From assembly GCA_963693285.1 (NCBI GenBank), contig OY848923.1:1279026-1343025 (forward strand): a stretch of DNA of 64,000 nucleotides, given 5' to 3'. Numbering within the stretch: the first letter of the stretch is position 1; each line of letters begins with the position of its first letter. The notes below the pieces were generated by a model, which was not told where the DNA came from, ran no database searches, and saw nothing but the letters and a program-made list of their open reading frames with translations. Shown in pieces: positions 39,412-64,000 of the stretch. A program made the translations under genes and the position numbers. The stretch comes from Xestospongia muta. Its lineage: Eukaryota > Porifera > Demospongiae > Haplosclerida > Petrosiidae.

Positions 39412-40198
39412 ATGGCTGAAGGGGAAGAGAATGTCAAAAAAGTAGACGTTAGTTCTTTTGAATCTGAAGTAGCATCTCCTGCTAATTCATTTGAACAGAA
39501 ATGTCCTATTTGTTTAGAAGATTATGATGATAAAGCATTTGTTAATATATGTTTTCGTATCCTCATATATAACTATTATAATTGTTAATATTGTCTATTC
39601 CTTAACATAAGCTATTTTTTGACAGATGCATTTGTGTTTTACATGTATTATACAATGGTCTGAAGTAACTAATAGTTGTCCATTGTGTAAAGCTGTATTT
39701 AAAACAATTATACATGAAGTGAAATCTAATAGTGATTATAAAACTGTGAGTAAATGGATGTATGGATACATGAATGTATAGATAGATAAATGGATAGATT
39801 GATGGATGTATGGATAGATAAATGAATGAATGGATAGATAAATGGATGAATGGATAGATTGATGGATGAATGGATAGATTGATGGATAAATGGATAGATA
39901 GATGGTAGAATGAGTGAATCGATTGATAGAGAGCTAAGTAGATATTATTTTTTATATTTGTAGTATACAGTAAATGTTCCTGATGTTAAAAGATCTCAAG
40001 AGGTCAGCATAAATGAAGCTAGAAGGTTAGTTTGTTATCAAATGATACATATGATATATTGTTATACTAGATTTCGTTATCGTACTACTATAACTGGAGA
40101 AATACAGGAACATCGTCGATCTCATGTGAGACAGTCAAGAAAACCAGCCAGTGATGAAAGAAGAAAGTAAGATATGACCATTACTGACCTTAGTTATT

Positions 40199-40273
<75 letters not shown>

Positions 40274-40292
40274 CTCCTCTCTCTCTCCTCCT

Positions 40293-40324
<32 letters not shown>

Positions 40325-40381
40325 CTCTCTCTCTCTCTACTCTCTCTCTCTCTCTCTCCTCTCCTCTCTCTCTCTCCTCTC

Positions 40382-40429
<48 letters not shown>

Positions 40430-40485
40430 TCTCTCTCTCTCTCTCTCTCTCTCTCCTTTTCTCTCTCTCCTCTCTCTCTCTCTCT

Positions 40486-40531
<46 letters not shown>

Positions 40532-43180
40532 GGACAGTTTATCTGGCTGGTTTGAGAGCTTTACCATTTGCAACTGAAGGTAAAAAGACAAGAGTTAGAG
40601 ATATTAGTAAGTTTTGTTATTTAATGAGGAATATAGAATATCAATCTATTCACTTTGTAATATATAGGTGCTGTCTTTTTCAAGAATAAATCCAGCTGCT
40701 ACACATCGGCTGTTACCATGGTTATCACGTGATATTAAAGTGTTATTGGGAGAGGAACATGTGGAGTTTGTTGTACAAGTTATTTTGTCTCTAATTGACA
40801 GGTACTTCCTCATCTATTAATAACTAGTACATTATTAATTTGATTATCTTTTAACATGTTCATCCATCTCTTTCATTCATCTGTCCATTGTTTGTCTATC
40901 CATCCATTCATCAATCCAGTCATTCATCTTTTATCCCTTCATTCATCCATTATCCATATCTTTCATCCATCTGTCCATTGTTTGTCTATCCATCCATTCA
41001 TCAATCCATCATTCATCTTTTATCCCTTCATTCATCCATTTATCCATCTCTTCATTCATCCATTAATTATTTACACATCCATTCATTCATTTATTTATCT
41101 AACAGAATTGACCTGGAGAGTCCGGACTTTATCGATCATCTTCAACCATTTCTTCACGAGAAAACAGAACATTTCTTACATGAGTTGATCAGTTTTGCTA
41201 AATCTCCACTTGATATAACAGCTTATGATAATAAAGTAAGTTATGGCTTATCTCAAAAGACAACAACTCAAAAAGAAGGAAAGAAAGAACAGCCAATGTC
41301 TGAAGTATCCTCGATGCCAGGTACATTTATATAGACGTGTACTTGTATATAGCTTGACGTTGAGTGGATTATCATGAAGAATACAAACCACTTTAATTTC
41401 TAGTATAATATTTGATTATAAAAGTTATAGAAATAGTGGATATCTGGTACTTAGTCTATTTTTAATAAGTGAGACTTTAAATGTACAAACCTTGTTGTAA
41501 TGAACAATTTTAGTAATTTATTTATTCTCTTTTAATGCTATGTCCATATAGTTAAACTAATACTGGTAATACTGGTAATAAATACTAGTAATACTGGTAA
41601 TAAATACTGGTAATACTGGTAGCAAATACTGGTAAACTGGTACTAAATACTGTAATACTGGTAATTCTGGTAATAAACACTGGTAATACTGGTAATAAAT
41701 ACTGGTAATACTAGTAATACTGGTAATAATCTATCCTACTTATGTACGCATCTTCACAGGACCTTCTCATAGTACAAATTCACCCTCAACTGACCCTTCT
41801 ATCCAACAACGTATATTTCATGAACTAGCTTCTACATCATGGGATGATAGTCCACCATTAACAAGACATATCTCTCCCGACAAGGAAGGCTCTTCACAGG
41901 GATGTCCAATACAAATTAGCAGCGATGATGAAGAGGAGGACACTGAACATGATCGTAAAGTTTTGCCTTCTTTAGCTGTTGGAAATCTACAAGATTTAAC
42001 GCAAGTTTATGAAATTTCTTGTAGCAGTGTGTCCCATGATGAACCTCCTGGTATAACTGTTAGAGGAGATGATGATGAGATCAAATCAGATTATACTAGT
42101 CATTATGGAAAGGACCCTCTCCATAAGAAATATATAGCAAAGGGTCGGAAAAAATCAGAAGTGTCAGAGTCACCAGACCATCACATGTCTAGAGGTGCTG
42201 GAGAGAAGTATCCCACAAGAAAACACAGTCCTTCCAGATCTCCTACTGCTTCTCCATTGAGGGAATTAAAGTATGATGACAAGAGGCACTCTAGAAGGAG
42301 AATGATGTCTCGCTCATCTTCTTCGGATCTTAGTCCGTTACGACGCGGGAGAACTAGATCCTCCTCTTCTAGGTCAAGGTCATGTGACTCTTATCAGTAT
42401 TCCAGGAGAAGGTCACATGATTCTTCTAAGCACTCCACAACAAAATCAAAGAGATCACATAAGCATGAAATGAAACAATCACATGACAGATCACATGACT
42501 CTAAGAAACATTCTCGTGATACTAAGAAACATCAAAAGAGATCACAGACACACAAATCACCTGATTTAAAAGGATATCATAGAAGGAGGTCACATGACTA
42601 TGGAGGGTACGACAGTGAAAGAAGACATGACAGATCTCCAAATTATGAGAAGTACCACAAAAGATCACATGATGGATCACATGACAGGCACAGACGATCA
42701 CATAATCATAAATACAGCAAGAAATCACATGACAAGTCTGGAAAATCACATGATCACTCTAGAGCTACCAAAGGGGATCATGATGAAGGACCCTCGTCAT
42801 TACATAATAATGAACTTTATCTTCTACCTGATGATGAAATCAACAAGGAATTAACATCTGTTGAAACTGACATCACTGATTTAAAAAGAAAACTCTTAAA
42901 AAATTTACTACACAAAGAAAGAATTGAACTACTTCAGCGAGCATTACAGGAGGAGAAAACAGGAGAGGAACTGACCACACCCACTACTACCACACCCACT
43001 TACACTGAACTAACGAAGGATGACAGTGACTATGATGAATCAATTGATAAATTAGTTCACGAGTTGAAATCTGTCGAAGAAGCTATTATTGAAGGTAAAC
43101 GTCAAGTGTTAAGTGTTGTTAAAAGAATGGAGATAGCTCAACAGACAGAAGATACTAGCGAGGATGAGAATATCAGCTGA
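39412..43180 (+). CDS. TOPORS: TOPORS-like RING E3 ubiquitin/SUMO ligase
   Basis: Exons 39412-39556, 39626-39745, 39964-40025, 40071-40166, 40533-40606, 40668-40801, 41106-41320 and 41760-43180. Residues about 31-75 form the RING (CPICLEDYDDKAF..IC, CFTCIIQWSEV, CPLCKAVF). RFRYRTTITGE, LPWLSRDIKVLLGEEHVEFV and RIDLESPDFIDHLQPFL..KTEHFLHELISFAKSPLD match the TOPORS core. Exon 8 encodes PIQISSDDEEED, a SUMO-interacting-motif-like stretch, and a long Ser/Arg- and SHD-rich tail. TOPORS ubiquitinates p53 in vertebrates and acts at nuclear bodies and cilia. As given, the reading frame is broken twice by one base: in the RING after HAF (near 39634) and in exon 6 (near 40688-40690). Sequencing or assembly error is the simplest reading; a pseudogene is less likely given the long intact exon 8. 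Confidence 0.9.
39557..39625 (+). other. probable U12-type (minor spliceosome) intron
   Basis: TOPORS intron 1 starts with GTATCCTC, the U12 donor consensus, and contains TTCCTTAAC at 39598-39606, a perfect U12 branch site, 19 bases before the CAG acceptor. Other introns in the window use GTAAGT-like donors and lack this pair. Confidence 0.75.
40201..40530. repeat. long (CT)n array in TOPORS intron 4
   Basis: About 330 bp of CT repeats with scattered CC, TT and CTAC interruptions, ending in the CACAG acceptor of exon 5. It produces artefactual Ser/Leu and Arg/Glu frames. Confidence 0.97.
41555..41738. repeat. ACTGGTAATA minisatellite in TOPORS intron 7
   Basis: Repeats of TACTGGTAATA with AAATACTGGTAA variants, 10-19 bp units. 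Each contains GGTAAT, weakly donor-like. Confidence 0.9.
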
Positions 43181-43571
43181 TACTGCAAGTAAAGTAGTCT
43201 TGTGTGGCTAGTTCCTCTCACAAAGAAATGGGAGGGGCTGACTATACTATAATATGTTCAAATGACCTACATTAGTTCCTGTTTGTTCTGTTGTATAATA
43301 TTTATATATGATCTTTAAAGATCTTCAAACAATAATGATAGTTTTAAAATATACGTTTGTATAAACTGTTTGTATGTAATATCAAAATTATTTCTAAACA
43401 AATTCCATTATGTGATGTTAGCTGCTTGTAGATATATCTTGGGCCAACGGGCCATTAGTTTAGATGACGCATCAAACTCACATAAACCATTGAATCCTTA
43501 CGATAGCTAGAGCTGTACCGTAAATTGGAATCGTTTCTAATTATACGTATTACAGCCCTGTAAACACCAAT
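43181..43571. promoter_or_regulatory. TOPORS 3' flank and RICTOR upstream region
   Basis: 391 bp between same-strand genes. No TATA box is obvious near the RICTOR ATG. It must contain the TOPORS poly(A) site and the RICTOR promoter. Confidence 0.4.
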
Positions 43572-56657
<13,086 letters not shown>

Positions 56658-56935
56658 TTTTTGGTAATTATTATTTTTGTATTAGTATTCAAAAATAATT
56701 TTTAGATTCCAAAATTTGTTATTTTTTGTTCCTATAAATTGGATTTCATCTTTATTTGGGAACATTTGATAATCCTGGGTTTGCTCCTTCTAATTAATAA
56801 TTTTATTATGTTAACCAATTCATTAATCAATTTTTAAATATATATATATATCATCTCCTCACAATTAATGCTTGAAAACAATTTTGAATTTTGAATTTTT
56901 AAGTGTGTAAATCCAAATATTAAAAATATAAAGAA

Positions 56936-57826
56936 TTATTTGTTACTTTCCATTCTTTTATCTCTTTGTACAACAATATCCTCAAATGTGATTTCAAATG
57001 CTGTTGTCGTCTGCTCTTTGACAAGAAAAGCTTTGACTTTACAAGGCTACAGAGAGAGAGAGAGTGTGTTCAATTTTAAAAGTGAGACTGTACTTACAAA
57101 CTGGACTCCACAGAGAAAGGCCTCTACCACTCCAGCCATAAATGCAGCACAATTTAAATTACTTTGCTCCTTTGGAACTGAAATGAATCTGTTCACAAGA
57201 GGCTCATCTTCAAAAAGATAATCTGAACGAGAGGAAGAGATAAAGGGATGAGTATTAGATACATATTCATACAAGTTGCTTCATTGGTAGTGGCTTGTTC
57301 AAGTCTATCTGCTTCTTTACCAAAGAGAGTCTAAAATTATGACGTGGTCAAGATTATTAACAACGAATGACCATCCATCCATCTGCAAACCAATTCAATC
57401 ACCTTCCAAACTGTTTTCTGTATAAACCACAGTATATTGACAATACGAGTTTCTCTCTTTTGTATTTTATCTCTCCAACAAAGAAGATCAATCATCCTGA
57501 AACCAACATGGCGACCGAGATCAGCTAACCTAGAAAATAAAAGACTCTCACACTCACTCCTCAATTTGTCAGCTCACTTCTCATGTAATTGTGATAACGA
57601 AGACACTCTTTGTTGGTTGTACTGTACTATCTCTGAGAACAGAAAAGCAAATGTTCCAAGGTTTACCTAAATAGATACAAACACATTGTATGAGCTAATT
57701 ATTAAACTTCTAGAAGGGGTTAAATAATAAATTGAACAATAACAGACTAACCTCAGGTTTTGCTTTGGAAGGTAATGACTTGTCAAAAATTGTTTCAGTA
57801 GCTTTTTGTTTTCTTACAGCCGCCAT
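56936..57826 (-). CDS. TRAPPC5: TRAPPC5, subunit of TRAPP vesicle-tethering complexes
   Basis: Six exons (57826-57752, 57666-57578, 57529-57403, 57330-57273, 57222-57098, 57046-56936) give 194 residues (human 188). Matches to human TRAPPC5 run the whole length: FAFLFSEIVQYNQQRV, LADLGRHVGFRMIDLLCWR, RETRIVNILWFIQKTVWK, LFGKEADRLEQAT, NRFISVPKEQSNLNCAAFMA and GVVEAFLCGVQFPCKVKAF. TRAPPC5 is a Bet3-family alpha/beta protein of the TRAPP core that activates Rab1/Rab11-type GTPases at the ER-Golgi interface. Exon 6 enters after a CT-rich tract and TAG. The gene is convergent with RICTOR, with 278 bp between stop codons. Confidence 0.96.
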
Positions 57827-60800
57827 ATTGTTTCTACAAAAGGGGTTAAAATTATTAACCACACTTAATATTATCACATAAGGAGATATGCACCTACTAT
57901 TATAAATAATTGTGGATGTGTACACTGAATTATATTTTCTGTTCATTAGTACTAATGATGATTAACTGTCCATAAATTTCTCAGCTCACTTCTCATCCTG
58001 AAATAAGAATGGTAAGCAACTGAGTGATCACTCCCAGACTGACAGCTGCTAAGTCAGATATTAATATTTCTATATATATATATATACACATGTGGGTTCA
58101 TTTAGGTTGCAATTTAATTGTATAAATCTTTTACATTTATAAGCAGCCAAATTTTATATAATATTTATATCAACATAAGAGTTGTTATATAATTCAACTA
58201 CCAGCTGTAGATCTGATTAGACTTACTGGTCACCTATTGTTAAAAACAAATTCTTTACAACTCTAAGTATTAAATTACTCATTCTGCATTAATAATTTCA
58301 ATTGTAGCTTTATAATCAAAACCAAATCATTAATAACACTATAAAACTGACACTCAGTAATGCAGGAAACTAATACTATTCTATAACAGAAATACATTGA
58401 CAGATGTGCAGTTACATTTATCATTGGACACACACATAACTTCATACCAGTATATTCAAAAATAACATTATTGTATAATATAGCTTTAGAGAGAACCCTC
58501 TTCAAGCAGCTATAGACTCAGAGTCTATTTGATATACATATGCAAGTGAGAAAAATTATTGCATAGAACAAGAATTTTTATCTGTAGCTAACACAACCAT
58601 GTATGGATGGTCAAGCTATCTCTTTCGACAATCAGTATATTTTGTGTATTGTCTGCATATTAACCTATTCATATGTTTATTTTAGTATTGTAACAACAGC
58701 TACAGCTGTTGGCTTTAGTCCAATATATTACTATATTAGTATCGTGTTATGTTTTGTTGACTCACAGCTGTATATGATGCAGATCATATTTTGTTAGCCA
58801 AGTTATTGATTATATTATTATTACAAAGATAAACTACCTCAAGTTTCAGACACTGTGCATTATTAATAATTTGATCTGTTAGATAGCAATAGTATAGTTA
58901 CATAATCAAATAAGTTTACTACTTTTATATGATTTTAAACCAAGTTAAATCAACGTTCCAACCAGGTTTACACTATCTCTGCTTAAGCTAGCTAAATGAA
59001 ATTATTTTAGAGTAAATAGGAATATATGAGTGCTTATATGCAATTTTTTGTAAATTTAACTAGTGGACTACAGCTATATGCAGTTGTAGTGTATGCAAGC
59101 CTATGTGTGGTGCCTATATTGCTGTAGCTGTACTGCATAGCTCTCTCACTATCCTGTTAATTGATGAGTAGACTGTTCTCTATGCCAACAAATAAACAGA
59201 GCTATAACATAACTTATGTCTTACAAATTACACTACACAGTGGTATTCAATGGAATATAACAAAAGTTGTTATAACATAAAGAATATTTATTTTTCATTA
59301 TGCATATTAAACGGTAAGCCATCACAATGTATGTCCATACACATATAATATATAATATAAATAATAACATAATGTAATACAGTAATATGTCATTAGTGTT
59401 CAATTTAGGATTAGCTATCATAATGAATTAGCGACATATGATGTTTACAAGAAGGAAAACATTAGCTGAATTACCATATATGGCATAGCTAGAAGATAAC
59501 CTATAATTACATTATAAATAGAAATTCTATAGGTTTCTTGTCAGGTAATTAATACACAATACATTGGATATCAATTAGCTATAGGCTATATTGTTATAGT
59601 ATGTTTGCTTGTCTCTATATAGACTTGATAGTATTAGCTGGCAGTATATCAAAGAGCCTTGTCTTCCTAATATAAAATATACTTAATGCTTTTACATGAA
59701 TATAATAATATATGTCACTGTAAGCCCCTAAACTACAAATATCAATAGTTGCTCACTCGTAATTATCATTATTATATTTTAAAGACTATTTGGATGTTTC
59801 AATATCCTTAATATGTGCGATTGAAGGGTATGAGTTTACAGTCATTGTATGGTAATTAATTAATTATATCCTGTAATGCTTCAACTACAAAAGTTTATAA
59901 ACATCAAAGTGAGCATTAGATCATAATTTAATGAATAACAACAATAAAAATATCGAGGCAGTTTGTGTATAAAGTTACTGGTAGTTCTGCTTTCTTTACT
60001 CTTACAAGGCCTTGCAATTGATATTGAAATAGCACTCTACACTAAAGATAATTACAGCTGTAGGCTAATTATGACCATTTATGCAACTATGTTCAATGAA
60101 ATAGAAGACTTGAACATTGTTTATACTAAATTGAAGACTGAATAGGGTCATCTAGTAACATTTTAGTAGGTCATGAGTGTGGTGACCTCTATCAATGCAG
60201 GACACATGTGACATAATTGCCCACAACCATATATATAAACAGTAAGGTAGTCCTAATAATAAAAGTGGTTAAATAGGCGTCACATAGTTCATATATATAA
60301 GATTATTATAATAACCAAATGACAATAAGGTCAGGTCTTTTTTCAACATACAGAATTAATATTGTGTATTTTTTGTACTATACATACTATTGTCAGTTTA
60401 AAGATACATGAAAAAGAGGACTGTACAGTTTAGCTTAAAATAATTTGTTTTCTGATAAAGCTTTAAATTAATGTCACAATGTTGAGTTAAACATTATTCT
60501 GTCCATAACATATAAAATTATTTTTTATAGCCATATAATTAAGGGACTTAAAATGTAAAACTTTAGTTTATTTGATTGAGCAACACACCTCTAATGTCAA
60601 TGACATTAAACATGAAAGCACCAAAAAAGACTCAGTGATGTTTTACTTTCTAGCTACGATAAGTCTAGAAAGTCATCGATATTATTGCTGGTAAGCAAAG
60701 AAGTATTTAGAGATTTGAGATAAGGTTATACGTAAAAAGCTATAACATTTTAGAAGACTCTCTCTCTTTCTCAACTGAATTAAGTGTTCTTAGTTAGGTA

Positions 60801-61276
60801 TACTTAGCCACTAGTTCTAATATGCGACTCATATCCGTTCAAGCAAGAGATAGTTATCAAGCGAGACTGCAAGCCACTGTCGTTTCAATAAACTAACAAT
60901 TATACACAGTACATATTATTACACATTAATTCCTGTAATCTCATGTGATGCCCACTTTTAAAAAATTGTCCTGGCATTAAGGGGGATTGAGTTAACAAGT
61001 TCCCATGATCCTACGCAATAATTAGTTCCTTTTGTTTATTATTGTATTGTGTATGCAGTTAATACTCCTTGTATAAAAACACAAATTATTAGTAATAAAA
61101 TACCACTTACAAAACTTGAGTTCTAGAATTTGATGGACTTCAGTGATTGACTAAAGATCGAGGTCCAAGTGACTTCACTTCTGCCATTGCAATTATTAAA
61201 TGCCATTCTGTATACTCTTTGACACGTACTGAATATTCAATACGTAAGATGCGTTACCGAAACAATGCGGCGTATG
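57827..61276. other. AT-rich gene-poor stretch
   Basis: 3.4 kb upstream of TRAPPC5 with no frame longer than about 75 codons, no recognisable protein motif and few of the minisatellites seen elsewhere. It may hold distal regulatory sequence or unspliced non-coding RNA. Confidence 0.5.
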
Positions 61277-61459
61277 TCATCGCCCATCAGCGATGTGTGG
61301 TCCAGACAATTGGGCACCAGTAACCTCTAGCTGAAGCCATTCTACCCACGAGGAATGAGAGTGAGTAAACTGGGGGGTTTGGTGGAGCCAGCTAATGATT
61401 GCTGTTTGCAAGTCTACCTTCCTCTTCTCCTTGAGAGGAGTATTCAGGCGAGCATCCAT
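61277..61459 (-). CDS. hypothetical short frame in a GC-richer island
   Basis: A 60-codon ATG-initiated frame (start context ACTATGG) encoding MDARLNTPLKEKRKVDLQTA and SWLHQTPQFTHSHSSWVEWL. The region is clearly richer in GC and CpG than its surroundings. It could be a first exon (donor-like GGTAGAC after KEKRK) or a small gene. No family recognised. Confidence 0.25.
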   Translation of the reverse strand: MDARLNTPLKEKRKVDLQTAIISWLHQTPQFTHSHSSWVEWLQLEVTGAQLSGPHIADGR

Positions 61460-64000
61460 AGTAACAGTGAGGTATGCAAGATTAATGTATTGACATTATA
61501 TAGTGAATTAAGTGTCTAAAGCAATATAAAATAGGCTTTTGAATAATGCAAAAGTATAAGGCTATTTAAGTAAGAAAAGTTTATTATAGTGACTGTTTCC
61601 ATCAGAGTGTATTGCCCCCGACTTGTGTGATGTACCATATATCTAGATCTCTCAAAATATCCCATCTCCGAAAGAATGACAGCATCGTTTGAGGCTTATA
61701 TTCATACGGTATCTCGTATTAGATCAAAAATTTGTCTTATACTACATCTACTAACTCTATTCTATGATAATACAGTAACCAGGGTCTTCGATGTATTAGT
61801 ATATTAACAATATAGTGTGGTCAATGCTTTTAGAGTCATTAATATAAAGGTTAATACTAAGCATCAATTAACCGGAAATATTCTATGCCAATCCCTATGT
61901 CTGCCCACATGTTGAATATTTGATGGAATCAACGGAGCTTACTGGTTCTATCATTATAGTATATGACATTAATGCTGAAGAACGCATGGTGATGAAAAGA
62001 GCATAAAAGTCACCGCTAGTACTTTAAAAGAACATTCAAAAGATGAAGATAGCTGTCTGTCTAATAATGACCATCACGTCTAAGCTATGGTGAGTGCAAT
62101 ATCACTATACTTGTAATGAATAAACGTGTATTGTTTGTGCAGTATACTTTCTTGAATAAGCATAACGTCTGTAAATTTGCATTGAGGGAATTGAAGTTTT
62201 TTTTTTGCAATCTTTAAAAGCCACAGATATTGTTTTGAAATAGTGAAGCGTATCTGTACTATTTCTATCTACCACACCTTATCGTACTGTCTTTTACTCC
62301 TGTGGGAAAAATGAGTGATAGATACTAACTTAATTTAAAGAAAGATGGTAACATATCCTATAAATAAATAACTCATTAAGTGTTTCTATTATCTATATCT
62401 CACTATTGTTACAGAGGGAACTTGGAGTTCAAATTAGTGTATGTGACGATTCCTTATGTATGTATGAGCTCTTAGTGTCCGCGGAGCCTCGACCCCCATC
62501 TCACCATATCTCCTAATTTTTAAAGGACTGAGATGGTGGTCGGTGTTTCGTGGACACTTTAGCTCTCATCTTCCTTCTTCGATGCATCTATTTTATTTAT
62601 TTTTTGTTGCTCCTTTTGAACTTAACTTGTTTGTAAGTGTGATATATATAGTCAGTTATGTAAAGTTTATTTAGATGTAAGTTGTAAGTTTCATATGTTG
62701 TTGGTATGAGAAATGAGTAAGTAATATAGCGTAATGTTGTTGTCAGATTTTGTTTTTTTATTTACGTTATGTATATACTAAGCTGAGAACAAATGTGACA
62801 TTCTTTGCAGAAATGTTTTATATATTTTATTGGGTTTGAACTGACAGTAGTATAGAACATCAGGTCTTTTGAAAACAAATTTTGGTGTCAGACTTCTCTT
62901 TTAGGAAGAAAACAGAAATGAGACAGGTGGAAACAGTCACTTTACCCTCTCATTTGAGGTAGGATAACCAACTATTATAAATTTTGAAAGTCATTTTCTC
63001 TTTGCATACAGTTCAGACCACGTGGCACTTATGCAGAGCCCATCACCTTATGCTGACGAGTCATATTGGAGCCTTTTTCAATGTTCCTCCTTGACTACAA
63101 GGAGCTAATGACATATATATATCAACAGTCGTGTTCAGCCAATTAAATGACTCTTGAACACAAAGATCATGGTAAGAGGTTTTTAATATTGTGAGTGACT
63201 GGTCCTAACACATACTTAACAGTGATAGGTTGTATTGATAACTTTGATGTTGCACCTCCCTTCTTATTGTTGTATATTATCTTAGTGAGTTATCCTTTTG
63301 CAGCTGCAATAATGGTACTTTAATTATGTGTGACCTTATAATTAATGATGTTTGTCTACAGACTATTATGACTATATATGAAGGAGGTATGCATGTATTT
63401 TGTAGTGGCTTATGTATTTGGAGCCAGAAGATTTATAAGAGAGATTTTCTATTGCTTGCAGCATCTCTATACAACTCCAACCTTCTGTAAATGGTGTATG
63501 TATCATTTATGCACTGACTGGACATGGTTTATGCATCTTTTTGCGGCGACTTTAATCACCTGTAGTTCCAATGTGATTAGATAATTACCACAACTGAAAT
63601 TATAGAACTGGTCCAGTGACATGAGGGCTCATTTCTTACTTAATATGGAGAGATTGAGTTTGTACTAATTCTGTATATAACTGGATATATATGACACACT
63701 TTGCTATAGTTTTTGGGTGCTAAAATTATGAGAGGTTATTATCTTTTTTTTAAGGATGCCTAATCCAATTAGTATGCAAACTTGTTTTAGGAAATGTGCA
63801 ATATTGACCTTCTTACTGTTCTCTGTGCAGGCTGAGGCAGACATTTAAAACTGTACAGTTTCCGTAATAGCAGTAGACAATGTATTCTCTTGATAAGAAG
63901 ATGTCAGAAGATGACAAGCTAAAAATTGTTTTTGAAGGTTTTTTAGAAATTTTATTGATGTGGAAACTTGGGTAGGAAATTAAAAAAACAACTTTCACTT
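61460..64000. other. gene-poor stretch with a strong RNA hairpin
   Basis: No protein gene recognised. Several acceptor-like strings (TTTGCAG, CTTGCAG, TGTGCAG at about 62808, 63461 and 63830) and donor-like GGTGAGTG near 62090 suggest a spliced non-coding transcript on the plus strand, but none can be proved. Confidence 0.4.
62464..62569 (+). ncRNA. pre-miRNA-like hairpin
   Basis: The arms 62464-62503 and 62529-62569 pair over about 40 bp around a 25-base loop. The inner 23 positions (GCGGAGCCTCGACCCCCATC plus TCA against its partner) have only two mismatches and four G-U pairs. Those wobbles work only in the plus-strand RNA; the minus strand would have A-C clashes. The arms are GC-rich inside very AT-rich DNA. 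Sponge miRNA precursors are known to be longer than those of other animals. No mature sequence is claimed. Confidence 0.6.

Noticed and set aside
40135..40689. Long RERERE and SLSLSL frames
   Set aside because: Translation of the (CT)n array in TOPORS intron 4, in both strands; no gene-like composition.
62917..62954. Second small hairpin (AAATGAGA paired with TCTCATTT)
   Set aside because: Only 8 firm base pairs plus a few wobbles; too short to separate from chance in AT-rich sequence.
63378..63584. 68-codon Cys/Phe-rich plus-strand frame
   Set aside because: No homology pattern, no codon bias visible, and no neighbouring exon; treated as random.

Overview
The window is nuclear DNA of a compact, AT-rich animal genome. 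Coding exons are short, most introns are 40-400 bp with GT-AG ends, and the gene content is metazoan (RICTOR, TOPORS, CFAP57, ALKBH7, a p85-type SH2 protein, tyrosine-kinase-like kinases). The density, the kinase paralogs and the simple-repeat-laden introns fit an early-branching animal, most likely a demosponge such as Amphimedon; that species call is inference. All gene models below were joined by hand from reading-frame continuity, splice signals and remembered family sequence, with no alignment run.

Layout. 0-2.6 kb (+): 3' end of a gene ending in a PI3K-regulatory-type SH2 domain, with a 200-base assembly gap. 3.9-6.1 kb (+): a stray proline-rich exon and a three-exon secreted protein, possibly FGF/beta-trefoil-like. 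6.7-8.1 kb (-): peptidyl-tRNA hydrolase 2 carrying UIM and UBA ubiquitin-binding modules, head to head with ALKBH7 (+, 8.2-9.7 kb). 10.3-20.7 kb (-): CFAP57 in 18 exons; its largest intron holds a tandemly duplicated 1.7 kb non-coding unit. RUVBL1 (+, 20.9-22.2 kb, intronless) shares a 195 bp promoter region with CFAP57. 23.2-24.4 kb: NDUFB9 (-) head to head with an 80-residue membrane protein (+). 25.0-26.0 kb (-): an intronless steroid-5-alpha-reductase-like enzyme. 26.7-37.7 kb (-): two tandem paralogs encoding protein kinase, coiled coil, DUSP domain and about five ubiquitin-like units, with a decayed third tail between them. 39.4-43.2 kb (+): TOPORS. 43.6-56.7 kb (+): RICTOR in 35 exons. 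56.9-57.8 kb (-): TRAPPC5. 57.8-64 kb: no convincing protein gene, but a strong pre-miRNA-like hairpin at 62.46-62.57 kb.

The most unusual system is the pair of kinase-DUSP-UBL genes. The C-terminal half has the exact DUSP-UBL order of USP4/USP15 deubiquitinases, but the protease is absent and a kinase sits in front; the UBL part has grown by duplication of exon pairs. Other notable signals are two classes of RNA-hairpin candidates, a probable U12-type intron inside the TOPORS RING finger next to apparent frameshifts, inverted identical minisatellites in two distant RICTOR introns, and a strand-biased habit of CT and TCCA simple repeats at 3' splice sites across unrelated genes.

Functionally, three head-to-head pairs look co-regulated: PTH2/ALKBH7, CFAP57/RUVBL1 (both linked to cilia or dynein assembly) and NDUFB9/small membrane protein (possibly both complex I).
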